64,000 bases of DNA, taken from contig NZ_JASMRZ010000001.1 in assembly GCF_030462475.1 (NCBI RefSeq), forward strand, positions 55,860 through 119,859. The letters are read 5' to 3'. A program made the position numbers and the translations under genes. Shown piece after piece: positions 7,715-16,514 of the stretch. This stretch comes from Variovorax sp. CAN15 (lineage in GTDB: Bacteria; Pseudomonadota; Gammaproteobacteria; Burkholderiales; Burkholderiaceae_C). Under the pieces are notes generated by a model. The model saw nothing but the letters and a program-made list of their open reading frames with translations. It did no database searches and was not told the origin of the DNA. Position 1 is the stretch's first letter. Every line of letters begins with the position of its first letter.

Positions 7715-9454
7715 ATGACCGCTCCCAGCCACACACCAGCAGAAGCAGCAGCAGCGACCGACGAATTGCAGGCCGACGTGATGATCGTCGGCGCCGGTCC
7801 CGTGGGCCTCACGCTGGCCATGGACCTCGCATCGCGCGGCGTCTCGGTCGTGATCTGCGAGACGCGCCGCTTCGCCGAGCCGCCGAACGTGAAGTGCAAT
7901 CACGTGTCCTCTCGCACCATGGAGCAGTTCCGCCGCCTGGGCGTGGCGCAGAAGCTGCGCGACGCGGGGCTGCCGGCCGACTATCCGAACGACGTGGCGT
8001 TCCGCACCACTGTCACCGGCACGGAGCTCACGCGCATTCCGATCCCGTGCCGGCGCGACCGCTACACCGAGACCGAAGGCCCCGATGCATGGTGGCCCAC
8101 GCCGGAGCCGCCGCACCGCATCAACCAGCTCTACCTGGAGCCCATCCTGCTGAAGCACACGGCCTCGCTGCCGGGCGTGCGGTTGCTCAACCGCACGCGG
8201 TTCGCGGGCTTCACGCAGGACGACACCGGCGTGGCCGCGATCGCCACCGACATGGAAAGCGGCGTCACCCGCAGCATCCGTTGCCGCTACATGGTGGGCT
8301 GCGACGGTGGCTCGTCGGCGGTGCGCAAGCAGATCGGCGCGAAGCTCGAGGGCACCGCGGTGATCCAGCGCGTGCAGTCGACCTTCATCCGCGCGCCGGG
8401 GCTGCGCGCGCTCATTCCGGGCAAGCCGGCGTGGTCTTACTACGCGATGAACCCGCGCCGCTGCGGCACGATGTTCGCCATCGACGGGCACGAGACCTGG
8501 CTGGTGCACAACCACCTGAACGCGGAGGAGCCGGAGTTCGATTCGGTGGACCGCGACCAGTCGCTGCGCAACATCCTCGGCGTGGGCCCCGATTTCGAGT
8601 ACGAGATCATCAGCAAGGAAGACTGGATCGGCCGCCGCCTCGTGGCCAACCGCTTCCGCGAGGGCCGCGTGTTCCTCGCGGGCGACGCGGCGCACCTGTG
8701 GGTGCCCTACGCGGGCTACGGCATGAACGCGGGCATCGCCGATGCCCTCAACCTGTCGTGGCTGCTGGGCGCCGTGGTGCAGGGCTGGGGCGACGAGGCC
8801 ATGCTCGATGCCTACGAGGCCGAGCGCCTGCCGATCACCGAGCAGGTATCGAACTTCGCGATGAACCATGCGCAGAAGATGATCCGCGCGCGCCGCGCCG
8901 TGCCGCAGAACATCGAAGAGCCCGGCCCCGCGGGCGACGCGCTGCGCGCCGAGATCGGCCATGAGGCCTACGAGCTCAACGTGCAGCAGTTCTGCTGCGG
9001 CGGGCTGAACTTCGGCTACTTCTACAGCGGCTCCCCGATCATCGTGGCGGACGGCGAGCACACGGCGCCGCCCTACTCCATGGGCGAGTTCACGCCCTCC
9101 ACCGTGCCCGGCTGCCGCGCGCCGCATTTCCGGCTCGCGGACGGCCGTTCGGTCTACGACGCATTCGGCCCCGGCTACACCATGCTGCGCTTCGACCGCA
9201 GCGTGGACGTACGTCCGCTGGAGCGTGCGGCGGCCGCCTACAGCATGCCGCTCACCGTGCTCGACATCGAGACGGAAGAAGTGCCCAAGGTCTACACCCA
9301 TCGCCTCGTGCTGTGCCGCGCCGACCAGCACGTGGCCTGGCGCGGCGCGCACCTGCCGTCCGAGGTCTACGACCTTGTGGGCACGCTGCGCGGCGAGGGC
9401 CAGCGCATCCGGGCGCGCCGCAAGGCGCTGGCCTGGGAAGGCGTGGTGGCCTGA
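7715..9454 (+). CDS. FAD-dependent aromatic hydroxylase (MhpA/PheA-type monooxygenase)
   Basis: This 579-residue flavoprotein carries the FAD-binding GAGPVGLTLAMDLASRG motif near residue 25, a GCDGGSSAVRKQIG motif, and the second FAD motif GDAAHLWVPYAGYGMNAGIA. These are typical of group A flavin monooxygenases that use NAD(P)H and O2 to hydroxylate phenols or phenylpropionates. The start is the ATG at 7715, giving a short Ala/Thr-rich leader. It follows the Bug receptor closely and is probably controlled by the divergent LysR protein. The exact substrate cannot be read from the sequence. Confidence 0.9.
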   Translation: MTAPSHTPAEAAAATDELQADVMIVGAGPVGLTLAMDLASRGVSVVICETRRFAEPPNVKCNHVSSRTMEQFRRLGVAQKLRDAGLPADYPNDVAFRTTVTGTELTRIPIPCRRDRYTETEGPDAWWPTPEPPHRINQLYLEPILLKHTASLPGVRLLNRTRFAGFTQDDTGVAAIATDMESGVTRSIRCRYMVGCDGGSSAVRKQIGAKLEGTAVIQRVQSTFIRAPGLRALIPGKPAWSYYAMNPRRCGTMFAIDGHETWLVHNHLNAEEPEFDSVDRDQSLRNILGVGPDFEYEIISKEDWIGRRLVANRFREGRVFLAGDAAHLWVPYAGYGMNAGIADALNLSWLLGAVVQGWGDEAMLDAYEAERLPITEQVSNFAMNHAQKMIRARRAVPQNIEEPGPAGDALRAEIGHEAYELNVQQFCCGGLNFGYFYSGSPIIVADGEHTAPPYSMGEFTPSTVPGCRAPHFRLADGRSVYDAFGPGYTMLRFDRSVDVRPLERAAAAYSMPLTVLDIETEEVPKVYTHRLVLCRADQHVAWRGAHLPSEVYDLVGTLRGEGQRIRARRKALAWEGVVA

Positions 9455-9467
9455 GCCTCCCGCCGGC

Positions 9468-10934
9468 TCACCAGCCGCCGCGCCGCGCGACGACGCGGTA
9501 CGCAAGCCATGCCGCGATGGCCGGTGCGAACGCGAATCCCGTGAACAGCCACACGGCCGCCGATCTCGCTCCCTCCACACCGCCCGGCACGCTGAGCCCC
9601 GCCGCATTCGCCACCAGCCCCGCCACCGCCGCGCCCACGGCCATGCCGTAGAGCTGCACGGTGGTGATCGAGGCCGAGGCCAGCCCCTGCTCGCCCTTCG
9701 GCGCCAGCGACATCACGCGCGTGATCAGGTGCGGCCAGCCGATGCCCACGCCGAGCCCCACGGCCGCCAGCGCGAGGGCGATCAGCAAGGTCTCGAAGCC
9801 GGCGTTCATCGCGCCCGGCACAGGCAGCAGCCATGCGAGCGCCAGCAGCCCCAGCGTGCAGGCCACGGGGCCAGCGCGCAGCATGCGGTCGGCGCCCGCG
9901 CCGATGCGGCCCGAGGACAGCAGCGAGCCCGCGCTCCAGCCGCCCGCCATCGCGGCCGTGAGATAGCCCGCCGCCAGCGGCGAGTGGCCGTGCAGCAGCT
10001 GCAGGAAGTACGGCACGAAGATTTCGGTGGTGCTGCCGATCAGCAGCAGCGCCACGCTGGCATAGATGGCGCCCAGCGGCGCGCTCAGGGCATAGGCGCC
10101 GCGCGGCAGCACATGCACGGCGGCGCGGCTGTCGATACGCGTGGCGGCGAAGCCGATGGCCAGCCCCGCCGCCACGCCGGCGGCTTGCCAGCGCAGGTCG
10201 GGCACGAGGCCGCTGGCCGCGATCGCCAGCACCGAGGCCGCGAGCAGGCCGATCTGCAATGCCGGCACGCGCGGCGCGGCGGCGGGCCGTTCGTGCTTCA
10301 CGCCCATCGAGGGCCGCAGCTGCACGAGCACCAGCAGCGCCTGCGCCGCTGCCACCGGCAGCAGGAACCAGAAGGCCCAGCGCCAGTGCCCGGCCTGCGC
10401 GAAGAGCCCGCCCACCGCCGGCCCGCACAGCGTGGCCACGCCCCACATGCCCGACACCAGCGCCACCGCGCGCGGCCACAGCCGCTGCTCGAACACCAGC
10501 TGGATCAGCCCGTAGCTCAGCGCCGCGAGCAACCCGCCGCCGAGCCCCTGCACCGTGCGGCCCGCCAGCATCCACGGCATGGCAGGCGCGAGCGCGCAGC
10601 CGATCGAGCCGGCGCTGAACACCGCCAGCGCCGCCAGGCAGGCGCCGCGCGGGCCGAGCACCGCGAGCAGCCGCACCGACAGCGTGGCGCCGAGGATCGA
10701 GCCGATCACGAAGAGCGTGGTGCTCCAGGCATACCAGTCGAGGCCGCCGATCTCGCGCACCACGGAGGGCAGCACGGTGGTCACGATGTGCACGTTGACC
10801 GCATGCAGCGCGACACCGCCCGTGAGCGCCAGCGCGCGCCAGCCATTGCGGCCGCTGAAGAGCTCGCTCCAGGCGGCGGCGGTGGAAGGCGGGGGATGCG
10901 GGGCTGCGGAAGAGGAGGAAGAAGCCGAAGACAT
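9468..10934 (-). CDS. MFS multidrug-type transporter (DHA2-like)
   Basis: This 488-residue membrane protein has roughly 12-14 hydrophobic segments. Features of the DHA2 drug/H+ antiporter group are visible, such as GRTVQGLGGGLLAALSYGLI and GVATLCGPAVGGLFAQAGHWRW. The N-terminus begins with a Ser/Pro/Ala-rich soluble stretch. The start at 10934 avoids a much longer open frame that runs antisense over pgpA. It converges with the FAD hydroxylase gene, 13 bp apart. Export of a toxic aromatic compound or drug is an inference from family only. Confidence 0.88.
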   Translation of the reverse strand: MSSASSSSSAAPHPPPSTAAAWSELFSGRNGWRALALTGGVALHAVNVHIVTTVLPSVVREIGGLDWYAWSTTLFVIGSILGATLSVRLLAVLGPRGACLAALAVFSAGSIGCALAPAMPWMLAGRTVQGLGGGLLAALSYGLIQLVFEQRLWPRAVALVSGMWGVATLCGPAVGGLFAQAGHWRWAFWFLLPVAAAQALLVLVQLRPSMGVKHERPAAAPRVPALQIGLLAASVLAIAASGLVPDLRWQAAGVAAGLAIGFAATRIDSRAAVHVLPRGAYALSAPLGAIYASVALLLIGSTTEIFVPYFLQLLHGHSPLAAGYLTAAMAGGWSAGSLLSSGRIGAGADRMLRAGPVACTLGLLALAWLLPVPGAMNAGFETLLIALALAAVGLGVGIGWPHLITRVMSLAPKGEQGLASASITTVQLYGMAVGAAVAGLVANAAGLSVPGGVEGARSAAVWLFTGFAFAPAIAAWLAYRVVARRGGW

Positions 10935-11051
10935 GGGGCGCGGGCCGGAGGCCTGAAGAAGCGGAACGAGCCCGGATACTAGGCGCCATCCGACAATTAA
11001 ACAAGTTATTGCTTTGATAAATAGAACACCGCCGAACCGCCCAGTCGCCGG

Positions 11052-11663
11052 ATGCGCGACACTCCTTTCCCGATGCAAGCCGCTTCCTCCAATACTTCTT
11101 CTTCGTCCTCCTCGTCCACCACGACCTCCGGCGCCATGCCCCGACCACCGATGCGCCGCGCCACGCTGCGCTTCCTTCTGTCCCACCCCGCGCACTTCAT
11201 CGCGCTGGGTTTCGGCTCCGGACTCCCGCGCTTCGCGCCTGGGACGGTTGGCACGCTGTGGGCCTGGGTGGCGTTCTCGGTGATGCAGCTGTGGTTCACG
11301 CCGGCCACCATCGGCTGGATCATCGCGGCCTCGCTGCCCATCGGCTGGTGGGCCTGCACCGTGACCGCACGCGACATGAACGTGGCCGACCCCAGCCCCG
11401 TGGTGTGGGACGAGGTGGTCGCCTTCTGGATCGTGCTGTGGCTGGTCACGCCTGCCGGCTTGCTCGCGCAGACTGTCGCCTTCGCGCTCTTCCGCTTCTT
11501 CGATGCCGCCAAGCCCGGACCGGTGGCCTGGGCCGATTCGCTCTTCAAGCAGCGCGACTCGACGGAGGTGGGCTGGTGGCGCGCGGGCTTCGGCATCATC
11601 CTCGACGACCTGGTGGCGGCCTTCTGCACGCTGCTGGTCATCGCGCTGTGGCGCGCGTGGTGA
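11052..11663 (+). CDS. pgpA: Phosphatidylglycerophosphatase A
   Basis: PgpA dephosphorylates phosphatidylglycerol phosphate at the inner membrane, making phosphatidylglycerol. The conserved core starts near residue 38 with HPAHFIALGFGSGLPRFAPG and GTVGTLWAW, followed by several transmembrane segments and VVWDEVVAFW and FRFFDAAKPGP, all PgpA signatures. The first 35 residues are low-complexity Ser/Thr and poorly supported; starts at 11073 or at the later MPRPP are possible. It is followed 37 bp later by pncC. Confidence 0.92.
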   Translation: MRDTPFPMQAASSNTSSSSSSSTTTSGAMPRPPMRRATLRFLLSHPAHFIALGFGSGLPRFAPGTVGTLWAWVAFSVMQLWFTPATIGWIIAASLPIGWWACTVTARDMNVADPSPVVWDEVVAFWIVLWLVTPAGLLAQTVAFALFRFFDAAKPGPVAWADSLFKQRDSTEVGWWRAGFGIILDDLVAAFCTLLVIALWRAW

Positions 11664-11700
11664 GCGCCATGAATTCCTCTTCTTTCCTTCTTCCCCTCCC

Positions 11701-12213
11701 ATGCAACTGAAGAAAGCCCTCGCGGATCACGACACGCCCGAACTGGTCGTGGTGCTGGCCGAGCTGCTGCAGAAAAAGGGCTGGATGCTGGCCACCGCCG
11801 AGAGCTGCACGGGCGGGCTGATAGGCGCCGCCTGCACCGAGCTCGCGGGCTCGAGCGCGTGGTTCGAGCGCGGCTTCATCACCTATTCCAACGAGGCCAA
11901 GACCGAGCTGCTGGGCGTGGATGCGAGCACGATCGCCGCGCACGGCGCAGTCAGCGAGCCGGTGGCGCGCGCCATGGCCACGGGCGCGATCGAACACTCG
12001 CCGCCCTCGCGCGTGGCGCTGGCCGTGACCGGCGTGGCCGGGCCCACGGGCGGCACGCCCGAGAAGCCGGTGGGCACGGTGTGGTTCGGCTGGTCGGTGG
12101 ACGGCGAGGTGCGCACCGAGCGCCGCCGCTTCGACGGCGACCGCGCCACGGTGCGCGCGGCCACGGTGCATCACTCCCTGCAGACGCTGGTCGAGCTGCT
12201 GCTCGCGCACTGA
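11701..12213 (+). CDS. pncC: Nicotinamide-nucleotide amidohydrolase PncC (CinA C-terminal type)
   Basis: PncC deamidates nicotinamide mononucleotide to nicotinate mononucleotide in NAD recycling. The 170-residue protein is a stand-alone CinA C-terminal domain with the signatures ATAESCTGGLIGAACTE, FITYSNEAKTELLGV and VTGVAGPTGGTPEKPVGTVW. The ATG at 11701 matches the family N-terminus. It lies downstream of pgpA on the same strand, as expected for the conserved thiL-pgpA-pncC order. Confidence 0.95.
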   Translation: MQLKKALADHDTPELVVVLAELLQKKGWMLATAESCTGGLIGAACTELAGSSAWFERGFITYSNEAKTELLGVDASTIAAHGAVSEPVARAMATGAIEHSPPSRVALAVTGVAGPTGGTPEKPVGTVWFGWSVDGEVRTERRRFDGDRATVRAATVHHSLQTLVELLLAH

Positions 12214-12233
12214 GCCCGCTCCGAGTCCGCGGT

Positions 12234-13418
12234 TCAGGCGGTCATGAAGTCGGCCAGCGGCCGGCGCGGCGCGGGCGGCACCGGCGCCATCGGATAGCCG
12301 AGCCGGCACATCATCTGCACGGTGGGGCTGCGCCGGTCGCGCGGCGGCGCGGTGCCCAGCAGCAAGTCGTGCGCGGCGGCATGGTGCGGCGCCATCTCGG
12401 CGAACTCCTCCAGCGGCTGGCTCATCGGGTGCATGCCCAGGCCCAGGTCGGTGGCGCGCAGCTGCTGGCGCACGTAGGCGCGGCCGGTGGCGATCTGCTC
12501 GGTGCGGCTGTTGCCGCGCGTGCTGAGCCAGAGAAAGCCCATCGCGGTGTTGGCCTGGTCCTCGAAGAGTTGCAGCGTGCGGCCGAAGGCCAGGCTGTCC
12601 TCGGGCGCTGGCGCGCGGCGATCGAACTGGCCCAGGGCCACGGCCACGCGCAACGCCGGGTCGTTGAGCGAGAGGCCGTCGCGGTGCGCGAGGATCTCCT
12701 GCGGGCCGACGCGCAGCAGCCGCAGGTTTTCCATCGCGGTGCCGGGCGTGGTGAGCTCCACCCGTGCCGCCGCGGCGCAGAGCTTGCGCAATGGCAGCAC
12801 GCGCGCCATGTCCACCGTGCCGGCCGAACTGACCATGCCGCCCCGGGGCACCATCGAAGCAAGGCCCTGCAGGATGTCCGCGGACACCGGCCGCATGAGG
12901 TCGAAGCGCTGCTTGGGCGTGCGCCGCCGCAGCACCTGCGCGAACAGCGGATCGGGCACGCCCCCTCCCGCCAGCCGCAGCCGCGCCACCGGAATGTGCG
13001 GCCAGCGCAGCGGCTCGCCGCTGAGTTCGCCCTGCGGCCACAGCTGCACGCTGGCCTGCACGCCGTGCTGCGCGAGCGCCATCACCAGCAGTTCGATGAA
13101 GGCGCCGTGGCCGATGACCACCTGCCGGCCGAAGGGGTCGGTCTCGGGCTGCACGCGCTCGCGGTCGCAATACACCACGATGGCGTCGGGCTCGCCCAGG
13201 TCGACCAGCCAGGGCTGCCGGTTGTAGGCGGTGGGGGCGGTGACGGCGTAGGCGATGGAGCGCTTGCGCAGGTCGGGCTCGTCGCCGGGGCCGTTCCATA
13301 TCTCCAGAGCGGCCGGCGGCACTTCCGAGTTCAGCCACCAGGTCGCCAGCGCGGCCGCACCCGCCGCCATGACGACGCCGCCTCCCAGCAACCGCACGAA
13401 GTTTCTGCGCTCATCCAT
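12234..13418 (-). CDS. Acg-family FMN-binding nitroreductase-like oxidoreductase, Tat/membrane-anchored
   Basis: This 394-residue protein starts with a twin-arginine-like, hydrophobic N-terminus (DERRNFVRLLGGG, then an Ala-rich segment), suggesting export or membrane anchoring. The rest resembles the Acg family of degenerate nitroreductases: RSIAYAVTAPTAYNRQPWLV near residue 53 and FLWLSTRGNSRTEQIATG near residue 295. Acg-type proteins bind FMN and have been proposed to sequester it. The short start at 13418 places the twin arginines correctly. It is divergent from the NTF2-like gene. Confidence 0.82.
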   Translation of the reverse strand: MDERRNFVRLLGGGVVMAAGAAALATWWLNSEVPPAALEIWNGPGDEPDLRKRSIAYAVTAPTAYNRQPWLVDLGEPDAIVVYCDRERVQPETDPFGRQVVIGHGAFIELLVMALAQHGVQASVQLWPQGELSGEPLRWPHIPVARLRLAGGGVPDPLFAQVLRRRTPKQRFDLMRPVSADILQGLASMVPRGGMVSSAGTVDMARVLPLRKLCAAAARVELTTPGTAMENLRLLRVGPQEILAHRDGLSLNDPALRVAVALGQFDRRAPAPEDSLAFGRTLQLFEDQANTAMGFLWLSTRGNSRTEQIATGRAYVRQQLRATDLGLGMHPMSQPLEEFAEMAPHHAAAHDLLLGTAPPRDRRSPTVQMMCRLGYPMAPVPPAPRRPLADFMTA

Positions 13419-13506
13419 CGCGCGGATTATCGAAAGGGCGCCAACAGTTAACAATGGCTTAAGCTCCGCCGACCGCCCCGAGAAACCGAACAACCATGAG
13501 CCTCCC

Positions 13507-14004
13507 ATGACCGCAGCCACCAACGCACAGACCATCGAGCGCTTCTACAGCGCCTTCGCCCGGCTGGACGCCCCCGCCATGGAAGCCTGCTACGCGCCCG
13601 ACGCCGTGTTCGACGACGAGGCCTTCTCGCTGCGCGGGCGCCGCGAGGTGGGCGGCATGTGGCGCATGCTGGCCGGCGGCACCAGGGCCAAGGGCGCCGA
13701 CGTGTGGAAGCTGACATGGCGCGACGTGAAGGCGAACGACGACGGCACCGGCAGCGCCCACTGGGACGCGCACTACCGCTTCAGCGCCACCAATCGCATC
13801 GTCGACAACAGCGTCGATTCGCGCTTCACCTTCACGCCCGAAGGGCTGATCGTCACGCACCGCGACAGCTTCCCGTTCTGGACCTGGTCGCGCCAGGCGC
13901 TCGGCACACCGGGCCTGCTGCTCGGCTGGTCGCCCATGCTGCGCAAGAAGGTGCGCGCCACCGCCGCAGCCAACCTCAAGACCTTTCTCGCACGACAGCC
14001 ATGA
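13507..14004 (+). CDS. SnoaL/NTF2-like fold protein
   Basis: This 165-residue protein has the alpha+beta cone pattern of SnoaL-like proteins: TIERFYSAFARLDAPAMEAC, then YAPDAVFDDEAFSLRGRREV, and later WDAHYRFSATNRIVDNSVDS. Family members include ketosteroid isomerases, polyketide cyclases and binding proteins without activity, so no reaction is assigned. The start at 13507 matches the family. Its stop overlaps the next ATG by 4 bp (ATGA), so it is coupled to the small acetyltransferase gene. Confidence 0.85.
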   Translation: MTAATNAQTIERFYSAFARLDAPAMEACYAPDAVFDDEAFSLRGRREVGGMWRMLAGGTRAKGADVWKLTWRDVKANDDGTGSAHWDAHYRFSATNRIVDNSVDSRFTFTPEGLIVTHRDSFPFWTWSRQALGTPGLLLGWSPMLRKKVRATAAANLKTFLARQP

Positions 14005-14321
14005 GCATCAACGACAACGCCCTCGTCCTTTCCAACAACGAAGCGCAGCACCGCTACGAGGCCACACTCGACGGCAAGCTGGCCGGCTATGCCGAATACA
14101 ACCTGCTGACCGACGCGATCATGTTCACCCACACCGAGGTGCTGCCCGAGTTCGAGGGCAAGGGCGTGGGCTCGGGCATCGCGAAGCACGTGCTCGGCGA
14201 GGCGCGCGCCAAGGGGCTGCATGTGATTCCGGTGTGCCAGTTCATCGCGGGGTACATCCGCAAGCACCGCGAGTACGCCGACCTGGTTCGGCCCGATATC
14301 CAGCGAGCCTTCAAAATCTGA
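14001..14321 (+). CDS. Small GNAT-fold N-acetyltransferase (YjdJ/NATD1-like)
   Basis: This 106-residue protein matches the compact GNAT subfamily: EVLPEFEGKGVGSGIAKHVL contains the acetyl-CoA pyrophosphate-binding loop, and IPVCQFIAGYIRKH follows. The acceptor substrate is unknown. It is translationally coupled to the SnoaL-like gene upstream, and its last 11 bp overlap the end of the convergent MFS gene. Confidence 0.88.
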   Translation: MSINDNALVLSNNEAQHRYEATLDGKLAGYAEYNLLTDAIMFTHTEVLPEFEGKGVGSGIAKHVLGEARAKGLHVIPVCQFIAGYIRKHREYADLVRPDIQRAFKI

Positions 14322-15561
14322 CGGGGTCGGCCTTCGGCGCGGGCAACCAGGCGAAGGCCGCGATGCCGGCGACCAGCAGCACGGCGATCGTGCCCAGCAC
14401 GGCCGTGAGCGGATCGGCGCCATGCGCCGCTGCAATCGATGCGGCCACGCCGGTGCCCCACTGCATCAGCGCCACGCCGAGGAACATCGCCATGGTGAAC
14501 ACCGCCATCGCGCGGCCGGTGAGCGTGGCGGGGTAGGCGCCGCGCACGTCGGCGTACTGCCAGACGATGAAGCCCGAGAGCACACCGATCAGCACCATGC
14601 CGGCGATGTCGAGCCAGGCCGAGTGCAGCACCGCGATGAGCGCGAAGAGGCCTGCGTAGCCCAGGCCGCAGACCACGATCCAGCGTCGGCGCGAGACGGC
14701 GTCGCTGCGGTCGAGCCGGCCGAAGAGCGGCGCGCCGACGAGCGAGATCACCGACACCGCCAGCGCCACGTTGCCGCTCTGCACCAGCGAGTAGCCGTGG
14801 CGCTCCATCATCAGCGGGCCCAGCCAGAGGCCGCGCAGCGAGATGAAGGCGGCATAGGTGACCGCGCCCAGCACCATGATGCCCAGCGTGTGCGGCATGG
14901 CGAAGAGCGCGCCGAACTGGCGGATCGCTTCGGGAACCGACTCGCGCTTGCCCGCCGAGGCCGTGGCGGGCTCGTGCACCCAGAACCAGATCGCGAGCCA
15001 CGCCAGCGCCGCCGCCACGGCCAGCACCAGGAAGCCCGCGCGCCATGAATACGCCTGCACCAGCCACGCCAGCGGCGTGCCGGTGGCCAGCATGCCGATG
15101 CCGCCAACCGCCAGCACCATGCCCGACACGGTCGCGAAGCGCGCCGGCGGAAAGTGCCGCGCGATGAACACCGTGCACACCAGGAAGGCCGGCGCGCAGC
15201 CCACGCCGATCAGCGCCTGCCCCGCCACCAGCACCAGGTAACTGGACGACACCGCCGACAGCAGCGCGCCCGCGATCGCGACCGGAAAGGCCACCAGCAC
15301 CGTGCGGCGCACGCCGTGCAGGTCGATGCCGATGCCCATGAAGAGCTGCATCGCGCCGAACGCAAAATGAAAAGCCCCCGAGAAGATCCCGAGGGCCTGT
15401 GCAGAAAGATGGAAATCGGCCTGGAGCGGACTCGCCATGATGGCGCCCACCGTACGGAAGGCCTGGCTCAGCGCGACCCCGGCGCACAGCGCCAGGACCA
15501 TCGCCCAGGCCGCGCGCGGCGTGAGCGGCTCGACGGCCGGAAGCGGCGCATCGGATTTCAT
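14311..15561 (-). CDS. MFS transporter, paralogue of the 44905-46179 gene
   Basis: This is a 416-residue 12-helix MFS permease. Shared blocks such as ALSQAFRTVGA, GQALIGVGCAPAFLVCTVFI and MPHTLGIMVLG show that it is a paralogue of the MFS gene at 44905-46179. The substrate is unknown; the family includes cyanate-, nitrate- and organic anion-type permeases. The ATG at 15561 directly abuts one copy of the ~95-bp interspersed repeat, so that repeat lies in its 5' untranslated region. Confidence 0.88.
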   Translation of the reverse strand: MKSDAPLPAVEPLTPRAAWAMVLALCAGVALSQAFRTVGAIMASPLQADFHLSAQALGIFSGAFHFAFGAMQLFMGIGIDLHGVRRTVLVAFPVAIAGALLSAVSSSYLVLVAGQALIGVGCAPAFLVCTVFIARHFPPARFATVSGMVLAVGGIGMLATGTPLAWLVQAYSWRAGFLVLAVAAALAWLAIWFWVHEPATASAGKRESVPEAIRQFGALFAMPHTLGIMVLGAVTYAAFISLRGLWLGPLMMERHGYSLVQSGNVALAVSVISLVGAPLFGRLDRSDAVSRRRWIVVCGLGYAGLFALIAVLHSAWLDIAGMVLIGVLSGFIVWQYADVRGAYPATLTGRAMAVFTMAMFLGVALMQWGTGVAASIAAAHGADPLTAVLGTIAVLLVAGIAAFAWLPAPKADPVRF

Positions 15562-15565
15562 TCAG

Positions 15566-15661
15566 GAATACCGCGGAACCGGCTTCGCCGGGCCGCAGGT
15601 ATTGCCCCCTGCAAGGGGGTTGGCGCAGCGACACGAAGTGCGCGAAGCCTGGGGGTGAGCC
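15566..15661 (-). repeat. Interspersed intergenic repeat, copy 1 (~96 bp)
   Basis: On the minus strand this reads GGCTCACCCCCAGGCTTCGC and continues to GGTATTC. It aligns along its whole length with 36270-36362, differing by scattered substitutions and a few gaps. It contains a small hairpin (CCCCCT-GCA-AGGGGG at 15605-15619). It fills nearly all of the gap between the SEC-C protein gene and the MFS gene. I infer a short dispersed repeat family; the copy number outside the window is unknown. Confidence 0.85.
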
Positions 15662-15664
15662 CAG

Positions 15665-16456
15665 TTACGCACCGTGGCACTTCTTGTATTTCTTGCCGCT
15701 GCCGCACGGGCAAGGGTCGTTGCGGCCGGGGGTCGCTTCCTTGCGGATCGTTTCGGCCTTCGGTCCGAGGCTCTTCCAGAGCTGGCGCAGGTCGTACACC
15801 GCCCAGATGGCGGCGCCGAAGTCGTCGAGCCGCTGCTGGCTCACGCTGGGCGGCGCTTCGTCGCTGTACATCGACAGCGTGGGCTTGCCGGTGTCGTCCT
15901 CGGTGAGGGCGACGATGTTGTCGAGCGCGTCGTTCAGCATGCGCGCGGCGTCCTTGTCGCGCGGCTCGGCCCAGTCCTCGGGCCAGTTCTCCACGGCGTA
16001 CATGAAGCCCAGCGCCCAGACCTGGGCGAAGGAGGGAATGGCCTCGCCGGCCACTTCGGCGCGCTCTTCCTCGGGCAGCGAGGCGATGGCGCCTCGGGTG
16101 TCGAGCACCTCGGGCTGCCAGCTGCGTTCGTCGTCGAGGGTTTCGACGGGGGCGTCGAGGCCCTCCTCGATCTCGATCCAGCGGCGCTTCCAGTTCCAGA
16201 CGAACTCCATGTGCTGGGCGGAAGAGAAGTTGTCGCCCAGCAGGACGGGCCAGTATTCGGAGGGCATGATGGGCCGGCGGGTGCAGATCAGGGCGGCCAT
16301 GAAGCCTTCGCAGAACTCCCACTGGGGGATTTCCTCGTCGTGCTCGCGCATGGCGTCGAGGGCCTGGTCGAGGGCGTCGAAATCGTCGGGACCGAGGGGG
16401 GCGCGGGCTGCGGGGGTGCTCTCAAGGGGCGAAATGGGGTCGGGAATGGTCGTCAT
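15665..16456 (-). CDS. UPF0149/YecA-type protein with C-terminal SEC-C zinc motif
   Basis: This 263-residue acidic protein has a UPF0149/YecA-like helical domain ([18 protein letters not shown] at about residues 45-62) and ends in the SEC-C motif [17 protein letters not shown], as found at the end of SecA. SEC-C motifs bind zinc and often contact ribosomes or protein partners. The function is not established. The start at 16456 is preferred to a longer frame reaching into the divergent gene. Confidence 0.88.
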   Translation of the reverse strand: MTTIPDPISPLESTPAARAPLGPDDFDALDQALDAMREHDEEIPQWEFCEGFMAALICTRRPIMPSEYWPVLLGDNFSSAQHMEFVWNWKRRWIEIEEGLDAPVETLDDERSWQPEVLDTRGAIASLPEEERAEVAGEAIPSFAQVWALGFMYAVENWPEDWAEPRDKDAARMLNDALDNIVALTEDDTGKPTLSMYSDEAPPSVSQQRLDDFGAAIWAVYDLRQLWKSLGPKAETIRKEATPGRNDPCPCGSGKKYKKCHGA

Positions 16457-16514
16457 GGCAAGTTCGGGGCAGCCCTCTATGATGCAGCAGGCCACGGTCG
16501 AGACTATTTCTTCT

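Noticed and set aside
7448..9607. A 719-residue antisense frame over the FAD hydroxylase.
   Set aside because: It has a His/Arg/Ala-rich composition typical of antisense GC-rich frames and no recognisable domain.
9468..11702. A 744-residue minus-strand frame including the MFS gene.
   Set aside because: The first 256 residues run antisense to pgpA. Only the part from 10934 resembles MFS proteins.
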